The notes below the pieces were generated by a model. The model was not told the DNA's origin, ran no database searches, and saw only the letters and a list, made by a program, of their open reading frames with translations. Source: Lunularia cruciata (Eukaryota > Streptophyta > Marchantiopsida > Lunulariales > Lunulariaceae). Taken from it: a stretch of 64,000 nt of DNA. Both the position numbers and the translations under genes were made by a program. The stretch is taken from the NCBI GenBank assembly GCA_948567375.1, contig OX419761.1, forward strand, positions 10,578,243 to 10,642,242, written 5' to 3'. Shown here in pieces: positions 11,681-22,943 of this stretch (position 1 is the stretch's first letter; the number at the start of each line of letters is the position of its first letter).

Positions 11681-13240
11681 AATTTTGGGTTCCGTTACTA
11701 GGACCTCTCTAGAAGGCAAGATAATGTTCCACATTCAATTCTACATTAGGCAGAAGGAGGCTATGAGAACTCACTTGGAGAGAACATTAGGGGAGGAGAG
11801 AGCTTAACTTATGTTAGAGAACCAAGACACATTTGTATACCTTGTAGTTCATTATGATGTCTTTGAGGTGATTTTATACATCTTGTACATATGAGAGGAT
11901 TTGAAGATTTGTGAGGTGGATTGCAGTTTTTGGGGATTAAGGTGATTTTGGGCAAAATGTCAAGTTTGAGATTTGGACTTGAAAATTCTACACATGATAG
12001 CTTGGATTATCTCTCAATTATCACACTTAAAATTATTTTAAGAGCTATTATGCATATTGGGTTATAATTTTTGAAAGTTGATAGGGTAAATTGCTCCCGC
12101 AACTGCATGATATTTGGAAAATTGTACAGAGTCAACCATTTCTTCAATTTTCATTTGATTATATTTAAAATTTCCAAGAAAATTAAGTGAATTTTATCCT
12201 ACCTTCTGAGTTAAAAATTAGTGAGATATCATTCTTGAGCAAGGAGTTATGAGTTTTTAAAGTGATGGGGGTGGTTTTTAGACCAAATCTGAAATATGTG
12301 TGCTGAATAGAAAGGTGTCAAGGCCAAATAGCTTGATGAAAAGATCTGAAATTTTGCAAAGAGAGATGCACTGAAATTGTGATTATATGGGAAAAATTTC
12401 AAAGGACTATGATATACAAGTTGAGAGATTTGATTGACATTGTGAAGAAGGGTCAATTCTACAGAGTTGAGATCTCATGCATGAGGAGTTTGAGAGCACC
12501 AAAAAGCATATTTTAGTGTTTAGATTCATCTTGAGAACATGGAGTGTCATCAAGAGTGGAATATGAAAGGTTCATCAAGGGTTTGAGGTGATTGTGGGGG
12601 TGGATTTGAGGAAAAGAGAATTTAGAATAGAATTTGAAGAGAGTGTTGAGAGGATCCAAAAACCTACATCACTTGGAAGGAAGAGTGAGTCTAAGTGCTT
12701 TCTATGTGGAGAGAAGAGACATAAGGTAAGTTCATGTCCATTGAACTTTGAGAGTGAGAGATTGAGAGAAAAGAGAGGATTAATTGACTTGGGTTTGCAT
12801 GTTGGATCTTCTTCACCAAGATTGAGAGGGAGAAGATCTAAGACCAAGGAGTTGTGTGAGGTTTGTGGAGTTGAAGGACTTCCAAAAGGACATGAGTATA
12901 GTGGAGTAACAACACTTTTGGAGACTTTGGTGAAGGATCTTGGAGAGAGTCTTAATACAACTACAGAAATACTACCATCTTCATCAGCTAGTACGCAAGA
13001 TTAGTGATGGAGATAATCTTTCAACTTATGGATAAACTATCCATGAAAGTTTGATTAATATGCACTCTAGAATTTGATGTTGCTATAGAAATCTTGGAGC
13101 AACCTGAAACTTTTGTGTTCCCTAGGGTGGATTACTCTCAAATGGTGTTAGTCATGTACATCCTTTATTAGTTATAGAATGAGAGAAAAGAAAAGAAAAA
13201 AAGAAAAATTGAGAGAAAAGAAAGATAGTGAGGGGTTAAG
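11681..13240 (+). other. Gypsy A leader between 5' LTR and gag
   Basis: About 1.5 kb of AT-rich, mostly non-coding sequence between the LTR and the gag ATG. It holds the zinc-knuckle reading frame listed separately. An antisense relative is at 34160-35595. No standard TGG-type primer site is recognisable just inside the LTR. Confidence 0.5.
12567..13004 (+). pseudogene. Extra zinc-knuckle reading frame in the gypsy A leader
   Basis: An open frame of about 145 codons with no ATG in frame; the previous stop is at 12564-12566. It encodes CFLCGEKRHKVSSC, a perfect C-x2-C-x4-H-x4-C knuckle at 12698-12739, followed about 50 residues later by a second Cys/His cluster, CEVCGVEGLPKGH. It is separate from gag, which starts at 13241. 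The inverted family copy (about 34370-34700) preserves recognisable but more damaged sequence. It could be an additional accessory frame of this family, a captured fragment, or the remains of an alternative gag exon. No function can be assigned. Confidence 0.45.
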
Positions 13241-14316
13241 ATGGGGAAACTTCCAATTTACTATGGCAAGGATGGAGAAGATGTGGAGGCCTTTGTGAGA
13301 GACTTCAAGAGAGCTTGCATAGGAAATACTGAGAGGAGGAAGAATGAGTGGGTCTCATTATTAACAGATTTCTTTGAGGATGCAGCACTTACATGGTATG
13401 AGTTAGAATACCAAAAGAGGGAGAGGAGAGATAGACAAGAAGAGTCTTGGGAGAGTTTGACTTCAACACTCATTGAGAAATTTCTTCCAGATGAGAGTTA
13501 TGAGAGGTTTATGAGTGAGATTACATTTCTCAAGTAAGGAGATGGAGAGAAAGTGAGAGTCTATGTGGAAAGAGTGGAAAAGTTAGAGTCTAGATTTTGC
13601 ATAGTGTTGAGGAAGGGTGGGGATGATGTGGAGACTACTCTGATTGGCATAGGCGCCATGCTCACCAAGAATTTTATGGGAAAGTTGAGACCACAAATTA
13701 GAAGCAAGGTGAGATATGAGAAACTTTCTTCCAAGGTGGAAGTTATCAAAATTGCAATTTGTATGGAGGAGAGTTTAGAAGGAGATGAGAGTGATTTGGT
13801 GGTGAAAGAGGTTGTGCATACTCCTCAAGGCTACAATTATGGTGGAACTTCTGATACTTTGGTGGAAAGGGTTGCACCGCAAGTAGTGGTTACTCCAATT
13901 CTTGCATCTCTACCAAAAGATCACTTCAAACCATCACAAAACAACTTGTATATCTCAAGATTAATATGATGCCACTATGGGAGAAGAGAGAGGTGTATCA
14001 TAATGTAAGGAGAGGACCTAGGAGTTATGGAAACTATCCATATAGAGGAGGCCAGCCAGCCAATAATTTCAATGATAGAAATTGTTTTGGTTGTGGAAGA
14101 AAATGCTATATCCAAAAGAATTGCCCAAATTCCACTTACCATGGAGGAAGGGGTTATGAGGGAGCCAATAGAGGGAAAGAGGGAGGAAGTGAAACCCAAG
14201 TGGCTCCTAATCTAAACAAAGGTAAGTGGATAACATGCAAAGATGTGGTTGAGAGCAAGTATGAGAAGGAGGAGTGCTCAAACCCCAAAGGTCTTCATTT
14301 GGATCTTTTGGCATAA
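13241..14316 (+). pseudogene. gag: Gypsy A gag
   Basis: Starts ATG GGG AAA at 13241 with PIYYGKDGEDVEAFVRDF, a retrotransposon gag capsid start (Retrotrans_gag type). A TAA at 13535-13537 interrupts the capsid after about 98 residues; the same position is a sense codon in the inverted copy at 33703-33942. Reading resumes in another frame at 13553-13969 (GEKVRVYVERVEKLE) and again at 13966-14316, where a nucleic-acid-binding knuckle CFGCGRKCYIQKNC is visible with Tyr in place of the zinc-binding His. Gag would form the virus-like particle. The gene is broken by at least one stop and frame changes. Confidence 0.75.
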
Positions 14317-14656
14317 GAGAAGAAGAGAGCTCGTTTTGCAGAGGATGCACACTATTTTCAAGGATTTACTCCTAGCCAAGATACTCCTATGCCTACTAGG
14401 AGCACTCGCACAAGCACTTCAACACCACCAACAACAAAGACTCCAAGAAAGAAGTTGGGGATGGAGTACTTCTTGATATCAAAGCAACAATGGAACTACA
14501 ATGTCTTGTAAGATGTTGGTAGTCACAAGGCTAACATCATAGTGAGCAAACTGATTGCTTTGAATCCTTCTTTGAGAAAGGAGCTTAGAGTAGATGGCTT
14601 GAGTTCTACAAGGAGAAAGAAGAAGAAGAAGAAGAAGGCAAAAAAATCCAGTATCA

Positions 14657-15010
14657 ATGGGGGTGGTGGATGCCAAGCTAACACCATGGGAGGCTTGTGA
14701 ATATGCTTCCAAGATTGATGTGAGAGTGAATGGTCACAACATCAAGGATGCATTGGTTGATGGAGGATCAGCAGTGAATGCCATGTCAGAAAGGTTGATG
14801 AAGAAGTTGGGTATGATATCCTCAAGACCTTCAACATTTGTGGTGAGCATGGCAAACAAGAAACAAGTTTGACCAGTAGGGGTGATGGATAACGTGGTAG
14901 TTTCAATTATGAGAGTTCAAAATCTCATGACTTTCCAAGTCTTGAAGGATTCAAGCTATGAATTACTTCTTGGGAGGCCATGGTTGAGAGCAGCACGCAC
15001 ACCTGATTGA
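14657..15010 (+). pseudogene. Gypsy A aspartic protease
   Basis: DALVDGGSAVNAMSERL places the catalytic Asp in a D-G-G triad, a variant common in plant gypsy proteases, followed by a flap-like segment. After a stop at about 14870 the frame continues to YELLLGRPWLRA, the conserved second hydrophobic block of retropepsins. The enzyme would mature the polyprotein. It is broken by the in-frame stop. Codons upstream (14320-14656) are Lys-rich and low complexity, without a motif. Confidence 0.65.
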
Positions 15011-15149
15011 TGACACAAAGGGTACTTGAGGATTGGGCCATCAAACCATAGAGTCATAGCTCATATGACTAACACTACCAACACTTCATATTCAAATACA
15101 CAATCTTTTGATTATTAGGAATCAGATTTTGAAGAAGGAGCAATGATTC

Positions 15150-17349
15150 ATGAACAAGGTATTTGAACTTTTCAGTGGGAAATTTGTGAGAGACTTCATT
15201 GATTACTTTTGTGTCTATGGGAGCAAGGAGGAGCACTTTGAGCACCTAATCAAGATCTTGCAATGCTTGGATGAGGCAAATGCATCACTCATCCTAGAGA
15301 AGTGCATTTTTGGATGTGAAGAAGGTCTACTTTTGGGGCACATCATCTTCAACGATGGAATAGTAATTGATCTTGAAAAGGTGAGGAAAATCTCAAACCT
15401 TCTATTCCCTTCAAGCTTGATAAAGTTACACCAATTCTTGGGGATAGTTGGGTACTATATGAAGTTCATCTTCTCATTTTCCAACAAGGCTTATGCATTG
15501 GCGATCTACATGAAGAAGGGTGTAGATTACATGATGATTTTGAAGGACAAGAAGGCTCTTAAAGCTTTTGAGAAGCTCAAGCAATCCCTTCTTATAGCTC
15601 CAATTCTTGCTAAACTTGATTGGAGTAAGCCTTTCATCCCTTACACTAATGCTTCTAATGTAGCTATAGGATGCACTCTTAGTCAATTAGACCAAGATGG
15701 GCAAGATCATCCAATAGCTTATGCTAGTAGGTAGATGGTTTCAACAAAAAAGAACTACTCTATCACAAAGAGAGAAGGATTGGCAGTGATCTTTGGCCTC
15801 AAGAAGTTGAGGCACTACTTGATTGGAGGGAAAATCACCATTCTCATAGATCAAAAGGCTTTGAAGTACATCTTCAACAAGCCTAATGTGGAAGGGAGGC
15901 TAGCAAGGTGGATGATACTCTTGTCTGAGTATGATTACACCATTGAGTGTAGGCTTGGAAAGAAACATGCAAATGTTGATTTGTTATCTAGGGCCTATGA
16001 TCATGATGGAGATGAGCTAATGGATAATTCCTTCCTGGATGAGGAGCTCATGAAAATCTCAATCACTCAAGAGGTTCCAATGGAGTATAAGGAGATTGTG
16101 GATTTTGTGAAAAGAGGTAACTATCTAGAAGGGATGCATGCTAGAGAGAGGAAGGCCCTTGCAGCAAGATCTAGACCTTACACAATGGTGGAGGATATTG
16201 TTTTTCACCAAGGAGTAGATGGTCTACGTCAAAGAGCAATGGGTAAGAAAGAGTCTGTCCTACTCATAAAAGAGTTTCATGAGGGTTTAGTGTGTGGAGG
16301 ACACTTTGCAAGAAAGGTGATTGCTTTCAAGATTCTAGATGCAGGTTACCATTGGGGAGGGATTTTCAAGGATTGTCTTGATTATTGCAAAACTTGTCAT
16401 GTTTGTCAAGCGTTTGCTAGAAAGTCTTCTTCCACTCCACCACTTAGATCAATTCCATTGCTAGGACCTTTGCAAAAGTGGGGAATTGGTTTTGTAGGTC
16501 CTCTCAATAGAACCCCAAGGAACAATTTGTACATTGTGGTAGTTACTAATCACCTTACCAAGTGGGTTGAAGCTAGACCATTGAGGGATAAGAATGAAGA
16601 TGAAGTTGGTAGACTTCTTTATGAACGCATTATCACTAGGTTTGGATGCTCTTTGGAGTTGGTTTTTGACAGAGGAGGAGAGTTTACAAGAAGCATCACT
16701 ACAACCATGGTATGACATTTCTCTATCACACATAGAGTAACTATATCTTAAAAGCCAAATTCTAATGGCTTGGCAGAGAGAACCAATCAGACCTTATGCA
16801 TGATGTTGGCCAAAGATGCAGAAATGGAGGGGGCTAAACATCATTGGGATAAGAGGATTCATGCAGTTTTGTTGGAGTATAAGACAACCATGAAGACTTC
16901 CATTGGATATTTTCTATTTCAATTGGTATATGATATTGAGTCCACCTTATCTATTCACTTTGATCTTTCTACCTTCCAAAGCATTCATAGGAGATTGAAG
17001 AAAGCACAAGGAGGTGATGTAGAGAAGTCAAGGAAGGATCAACTCATGGAATTGGAAGAGGCAAGAGAAATTGCTATGGTTTGAGTGGAGCAAGCCCAAA
17101 GGAAACAAAAAGAGAGCTATGACAAGAGGTAAGGGAAGAAGAAGGTGGAGCCTTTCAAAGAAGGTGATTCGGTATTTTTTTGATTCCATTCAATTCAACA
17201 GAGTGCAAAAGAAATTTTTGCCTAAGTACTTTGGACCTTTCATAGTGGAGAAGGTGTGGAGCAATTACACCTATGATCTCAAGGAGTTGGGAGGAAGACA
17301 CTTTTATAGGATTAACCATGATAAGTTGAAGATATATCATAGAAGGTAG
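15150..17349 (+). pseudogene. pol: Gypsy A reverse transcriptase (partial), RNase H and integrase
   Basis: Residues from 15150 begin inside RT at FVRDFIDYFCVYG, where the second Asp of the active-site dyad has become Tyr. All RT motifs before it are missing, so an internal deletion lies between protease and RT. The RT thumb and connection follow, then RNase H (PIAYASR, stop at 15732-15734, then ALKYIF and the HANVDLLSR end). The integrase zinc finger is H-H-C-C (CKTCHVC at about 16390). The core has G in the place of the first catalytic Asp (IGFVGPL), then FDRGGEFTRS, a stop at 16713, and NGLAERTN. The C-terminal part is at 17071-17349. It would copy RNA to DNA and integrate it, but is clearly dead. 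Confidence 0.8.
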
Positions 17350-17397
17350 AGAGGACTTCACCTTGAGGACAAAGTGAAAACTTAGTCCGAGAGTAAA

Positions 17398-18082
17398 TGT
17401 AATACCTATTTGTGCAGGTGTGTGGTATTATGACATTTGGCTTAGTATAACAAGTACTTGAGAGATATTATTTATATAGATAAAGGATGGTTCTACATTA
17501 GTCATGATTAGCTGAATTTAGTCATAGCTAAGATAGAGGGAACCTTAATTTAGAGGAAGTAGAAAAGATGAGCACCACTATTTTGGATTTTAATGTGTTG
17601 ACTTGGTATTATTCCTAGGTGTTTGGCTTTGAGGAAAGAGTTGAGAACTCTTGGGCCCGTAAGCCTTTTTGTTTTGGATTCTTCTATAGTTGAAGGATAG
17701 CCCAAGTGAAGGAATCCTTGACTTAGTAGTTGGGTCAAGATAAGACCATATGCTTAGGGGAATATGCCCATGTGAATGGATATTCCTTTCTACTTTTTGA
17801 CTTTACTTGAATTTTAGCCTAGTTACTTGAGTTTCTATGGTAAATAATAACTTTAGTGCGTAATTGTTTTACAAGTATATAAACAAGGGGTGAGGAGGTT
17901 TTCATCATCCTTTCATTTGCAAATATCTCTCTCATTGAGTTCTCTAGTGAGCAATGTCTTGAGTTTGGAATGTTAGCCTTGGAGGAGTATGATGGAGTTG
18001 GGATTCTTTGCCTTCTTAGTCCATGATGCGCAACCATAATAACCATCAGAGGTTCATCCTGAGTGAGAGATAGGCCGACTGA
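17398..18082 (+). repeat. Gypsy A 3' LTR
   Basis: Begins TGTAATACC and ends near ggccgactga. It is uninterrupted and therefore shows the pre-insertion sequence of the 5' LTR. Directly beyond it lies copia B coding sequence rather than copia B LTR. Confidence 0.75.
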
Positions 18083-19740
18083 TAGTCCATCAAAGCTAGA
18101 GCCTCATTGTATGAAGAAGTTTCCACTTCTTCCAAGATCAAAGCCATACCATCATCATTATCAAGAGAGATATCCTCATGTCCTTATTATGTTGAATCGG
18201 CCCATTTGCCAAAATGTTTAAGAGCAGAAATGGGACGTCCAAACATCCTCCTTGTTGATGACGTTGCTTGATCTTCTTGTGTTGACAGGTGTTGAGGTTC
18301 AATAGTCTCCTCATGCACTTGTAATTCCTCAATTTGGGAAACTTGCTCCTCTATGGGACCACCTTCTTGTGACTCATCATGAAACCATCATAATTAATCT
18401 CCCCCTCAACAATATTTAGAGGAGATTTTCCCTTGTCAATATGAGGAGCCAAAGATTTCTCCACCTTGGTCGATGATCTAAACTTATTGCACAAAGCATC
18501 TCTATCGACAATCAATTTAGAGGTGAGGAGATCCCACAACTTATAACCCTTCACACCACTCTAGTAGCAAAGAAAAATACATTTCTTGGAAGTAAGATCT
18601 AGCTTGGATCTACTGTCCTTAGGTATGAGAGGATATGCATTACATCCAAAGACTACTAAATGATTGTAATCTGCATGCCGTCCGTGCCTCATCTCAAATG
18701 GTGTCATGTAATGAATTGCACTGGAAGGAGAAAGATTTACTCTGTAAGCTATAGTGTTGATAGCTTCAGCCCAAAACACACGTGATAAACCTGATTGGGC
18801 TCAACATACTCCTCATCCGCTCTAATAATGTTTGATTGAGCCTCTCAGCAACACCATTTTGGTGTGGAGTACATATAATAGTGAGATGGCAAGTTATCCC
18901 CTCTTGTTGACAATACACCTCAAATTCTCCAAAAGTGCATTCCCCACCATTATCTGATCATAAAAATCTCACTGTCTTACTAGTCTGAGTCTCAACTTGG
19001 GTTTTCTACTTCTTGAAAGTAACAAAGACCTCAGAATTTGGATGTAGGAAATGAATCCATACAAACCTTGAATAATCATCGATGAAAGATACATAACATT
19101 GCTTTCCAGAATGTGATGGAGTAGGGGATGAGCCCCACACATATAGTAGAGAATTTTTGTTGGAACTATGACTTCCAATGCCAAAGCAATTTGATGTTGC
19201 TTCCCTAGTACACAATGCTCACAGAATTCTAAACTACTAGACCATAGTGTAGAAATAACGCCTTTCTTGCAAAGAATAGACATGCTCTTCTCACTAATGT
19301 GACCTAGCCTTGAATGACACAAGTAGTCAATCATATCATGAGATTTAGTAGCATGAGCTTCTCCAAAAATAGTGTTGCCTTCTAGCACATAAAGATTCTT
19401 GTGCCTTTTACCCATCAAGATGAGTTTTCTTTTAGCCATGAATCAAAGTACACCATCAATTACTTCCTATTGATGACCATTTGTGTCTAACATGCTAAGA
19501 GATATCAAGTTCTTCCTCATGTCAAGGATATGTCTGACATTAGTCAATGTGCGCACAAGACCATCAAACAATTGAATCTTAGCACATCTAGTGCCTACAT
19601 TTGACAAGGGTGATCATTCCCCATTAAAACTGAACCATTTGATATCAAGTAAGAACTAAAGAACTCTCTTTTGTAACACATATGGTATGAACAAGCACAA
19701 TCTAGAATCTATTCATCTCCTTTCATTGAAAAGAACTGCA
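18083..19740 (-). pseudogene. pol: Copia B protease-integrase, truncated at the start of RT
   Basis: In minus orientation: a protease-like WILDCACSYH at about 19715, the pre-integrase region (LYVLEGNTIF, then SRLGHISEKSM and CEHCVLGKQ, the His/Cys zinc site) at 19439-19180, and fragmented integrase core. The integrase C-terminal block AINTIAYRVNLSPSSAIHY to KKCIFLCY is at 18779-18561. A linker then reaches SSYNEALALMD, the sequence that normally precedes copia RT by a few residues. Coding similarity stops there, against the gypsy A LTR. Frame changes are frequent. Confidence 0.7.
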
Positions 19741-19849
19741 AAGTGCATATTGTTGGCATCATAGAGCATAGTCATCATCAAGCAGGGCATCCTATTCTTC
19801 TTGCTTGTTACCTTTTTCCACATTTTTTGAAGAAGGCACAACTGCTTTA

Positions 19850-20616
19850 CCACGACAATCTCTCTTAAGGTGGCCAGCTTTTCCACACTTTCAATAGAGC
19901 ACAATTTTGGGATCTCCCTCTAGACCAAGATCTAGTTTTAGATCTTTGCTCCCCACAATCTATCTGCATTTGAGTCCTTCCACAATTGACATTCAACACT
20001 GTTCTTGAAGGAGTCAAGGGTTGAGAAGACAACATCATCTTTTGTTGAAGATCATCTGTTAATAAAGCAATCACCACCTCATTGTAGGTGATGGTTTTTC
20101 CATCATGATGTAATAAAAATCATGACAAGGAGTGGTAGGACGTAGGGAGAGAACTCAACAAGTGGAGGGCCTTTCTCTCATCACTCAGGTCCTCTCTAAG
20201 ATTCTGCAAGTCCACAACAAAATCATTGAAGGCATCAATATGATCTTGTATCTTGGTCCCATTGTCCTTCATCTTGAAGCTCATCAGCTTCAAGGATGTG
20301 TAGAGATGATTTGACAACTCTTTCTGATGGTACTTTTGTTGTAGCTCATCAAAAAGAGTAATGCAATCCTTGTACTCACCCAATTGCTCTATGACATGTG
20401 GCTGTAGAGGTTAAACATTGTGTTTACAATTATCTCATGCATGTCATTCCAATCATCCTCTAACACCAAATCGGTCTTGGGTCTTAGCAATTTCCTAAAA
20501 CCATTGACCTTGAGCATACCTTTCACTTGACATTCCCATAGGAGATAATCAAAGCGTCCATCGTATGTGGCAATGTCAAATTTGTCTCCTTCAGTTTTCA
20601 TGATTGCCATCTCCAA
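19850..20616 (-). pseudogene. gag: Copia B gag
   Basis: Minus-strand frames at 20616-20389 and 20383-20120 give a UBN2/copia-type gag: FDYLLWECQVKGML near the start, then ELQQKYHQKELSNHLYTSLK and LSDERKALHLLSSLP. A knuckle remnant KCGKAGHLKRDC is at about 19905-19865, with a stop codon where its first Cys would be. A TAG/TGA break separates the two main frames. It would have been the capsid protein. Confidence 0.7.
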
Positions 20617-22692
20617 ACTTGCACCTCAAAGCTTGTTCTCAAACGTGATGCAATTTAGTACCTTACAAGGTCTTTCCTAAATTTGTGAAAGTAGCCATGA
20701 AGAGACTTGCTCAAGAAGTGACTCCCTTCTATGAGTAGTTTTTGAAAGTAAAGCTCAACTTATCTTGGAGTCACTGTGCTTTCAAAGCTCAATTGAAACT
20801 AGCTAAACCAAAATGGCTTGATATAGTAACTAGGCAATTGACAAACCAGCTTAGCTCTTGTACTCTTTACTACAAGAACTATGGATATCCCCATCCTCAA
20901 CAGCAGAAGCAACAAAGCAATTATTACAGTTTTGGGGCTCCTTCTTACTTGGAATCTATTTCAGATCAACCAGGTCAACACTCCCAAGCTCATGTAAAGC
21001 TCCAACAAAATACAGAAAAATTTTCATTGTCAAGTATGGGATATGTACTTCTGGTCTTGGCAAGGGCAGCAGAATCAACAGCAGCAGTCGTAGCAACAAC
21101 AACATCAACAGCTAGAGTCCGTGTGGCAAGGCCACAAGAATAGTATATCAACAAGCTATCACCTTCCAAGATGATGGCCACATGCTCCCAATGGAGTCAT
21201 TCAAATAATTTTACAGCAAGAGAGTCTAGCAAACACAATGTCCATCACAAAATTTGCTTCAGGCAACCAACAAGCTCATCTTTGTTTCCTTTCACAGGTT
21301 CTCCTTTGTTTTCTCCTTTGAAACTTGAACTCGGCCAAAGAATCCTTAAAACCCTCTTGACAATTCTCTTCCTGTCCGCCAATTCTCAAAAGCTTCTTTG
21401 ATCATTCTCTGTCCTTCCAAAACTCCTCTTGAGAGTACACTCCTGTTAAATCCCTCGTTTGAAACCTTTGATATCTCACTGTAAAATTTGCAACCCTCTC
21501 TGTCCTATAGCCTTTGACATCTCACTATTTTGGTAAAGCTCTCCTTTGAAAGTTCCGTTGCAAAAGCTCTTCCTTACACTCCTTTGATCAGACACTTTTC
21601 TCTTCTATCCATGAAACCCCTCTCCTTCAATATTCCTTGTCAATTATCTCTTCTCTTGTCAAAACCCCATTCTTTGGGATTCCAGCTGTCCATCAAAGCC
21701 CTCAATGCTTCTTCTTTTTTCTTTTGTCTTTCCCTACATGTCCAACCCTAATTTCTCTCAAGTATACTGTCCAACAAAATTTTTCTAAGCCCTCTCTTCT
21801 TCAAAATCTCAAGATCTCTCTATTCTGACCAAAACTTCTTTTTCAAGAGTTCTTCTTGTCCAGACACTAAGCTACCCCCTTTGAGAGTTCTTCCTGTCCT
21901 GGCCCAAAAGTCTCTTGAGATTTCCTTCCTGTCCAGCTCTACTTTTTCTTGAGTATTTTTCTTGACCAGACCCAAATCTCCTTCAAGATCTTTCTTCTGT
22001 CAACTCTCTAGTTTCCTTTCTTTGATAGTTTTCTGTGCTTCCAATCCATTCAAGATTTCTCTGACTTGGCTAACCTTTTTGAGACTTCTATGTTCTCTGC
22101 CTCTTGACCTTCTCTCTTGAGTTTGAAAATTTCCTTTCTTCTTGTCAAAACCCTCTTCAAGATTTTCTGTCCAGCGACCCCTCGCTAATTCCTCTCTTCT
22201 CTCCTCTCTCCAAAATCCTTTCAAAAAACCCTTCCTCACCTTACCCCTCTTCAAGAATTCAATCTTGCCAAGACCTTCAAAGTCTCTCTTCTCTTTGTCA
22301 CAACCTTCCTCACGAATCTCCTGTCTTGTCCCTTCTTCCTCAAGAATTCTTCTTCCCTGCAAAGACAACTTTGGGATCTCTTTCTCCTGTCTAGACTTCA
22401 GTCCTCCCAAAAATCCTTTGTGGGTTCACTCTTGCAAAACCCTCAAAGCCTTCCCTGTCTAAATTTTGACAAGAGATTATGATGTACCAGTTGTTAGCCA
22501 CCTAACTTCCAACACTTTCCCAATTCTCAAAAACTGCAATAATTTCAATTCTTGGTTCTTGATGGCACAACCTAATTTTCTCTTCTTGATGGAACTTCGA
22601 AAAGAAGTTCAAAAAATTTATTCATTGTGCTATGCAACCTCCTGAAAAAACTTTAGCCTTCAAGCAACTATAGGACATTGTCAACCAAATTT
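20617..22692 (-). other. Copia B leader between primer site and gag
   Basis: About 2 kb lies between the primer site and gag, unusually long for copia. On the plus strand 20640-21180 is unassigned and 21280-22460 is a pyrimidine-rich block listed separately. The remainder next to the primer site is ordinary sequence. Confidence 0.45.
21280..22460. repeat. Degenerate pyrimidine-rich tandem block
   Basis: The plus strand is almost continuously C/T-rich, made of loosely repeated phrases of about 45-60 bases such as cttcctgtcc, ttgagagttcttc and caaaaccctctt. Its complement gives long Lys/Glu/Arg-rich open frames (for example 22410-22000) that are compositional artefacts. A block of the same style is at 36287-37664. 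Confidence 0.55.
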
Positions 22693-22704
22693 GCTCTGAT
22701 ACCA
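22693..22704 (-). promoter_or_regulatory. Copia B primer-binding site
   Basis: The minus strand reads TGGTATCAGAGC, complementary to the 3' end of plant initiator tRNA-Met, the standard copia primer. It lies two bases inside the 5' LTR. Confidence 0.9.
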
Positions 22705-22706
22705 AT

Positions 22707-22938
22707 TGATAATCTAGTTGATAATACACAAATAAAACATTCACTATCTCACAAGAAGATGTGTGGTTCACCTCATTGAGGTTATGTCCATGGGAACATA
22801 CCAGATCTCATTTTTGATTATCCAAGTAATGTGTCAACCAAAGCTCCTATTGGCCTGCACATATAGTAGTCCAATCCTAGACTTACAAACACAATCAGGC
22901 TAACATGGGTTACTCTAGACTTGAGTTAACTCCTAACA
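22707..22938 (-). repeat. Copia B 5' LTR
   Basis: 232 bp from tgataatc to cctaaca on the plus strand (TG/CA ends). It is bounded by the primer site on one side and the target duplication tagag on the other. Confidence 0.8.
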
Positions 22939-22943
22939 TAGAG

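Larger units (their letters stand above)
10252..18082 (+). mobile_element. Ty3/gypsy element A, full length but decayed
   Basis: A pair of related LTRs (10252-11680 with a nested solo LTR, and 17398-18082) flanks a leader, gag, protease, partial RT, RNase H and integrase in that order on the plus strand. The LTRs share long near-identical stretches, for example around 11140-11240 and 17530-17630. The RT N-terminal half is missing and there are several stops. No target duplication is visible, which fits a deletion at the right junction with copia B. Confidence 0.8.
10165..22938 (-). mobile_element. Ty1/copia element B, minus strand, interrupted by gypsy A
   Basis: Both ends carry the same LTR sequence (10165-10251 and 22707-22938) and are flanked by an exact 5-bp duplication tagag (10160-10164 and 22939-22943). 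In minus orientation the order is 5' LTR, initiator-Met-type primer site, long purine-rich leader, gag, protease, integrase, and the very start of RT. The rest of RT, RNase H and most of the 3' LTR are absent where the gypsy A insertion (10252-18082) sits. The element landed in the RT thumb region of a LINE. It is non-functional. Confidence 0.75.

Noticed and set aside
22000..22410. Lys/Glu/Arg-rich minus-strand frame of 136 codons
   Set aside because: It is caused by the pyrimidine-rich block on the plus strand. No motif, and the same happens at 37081-37457.
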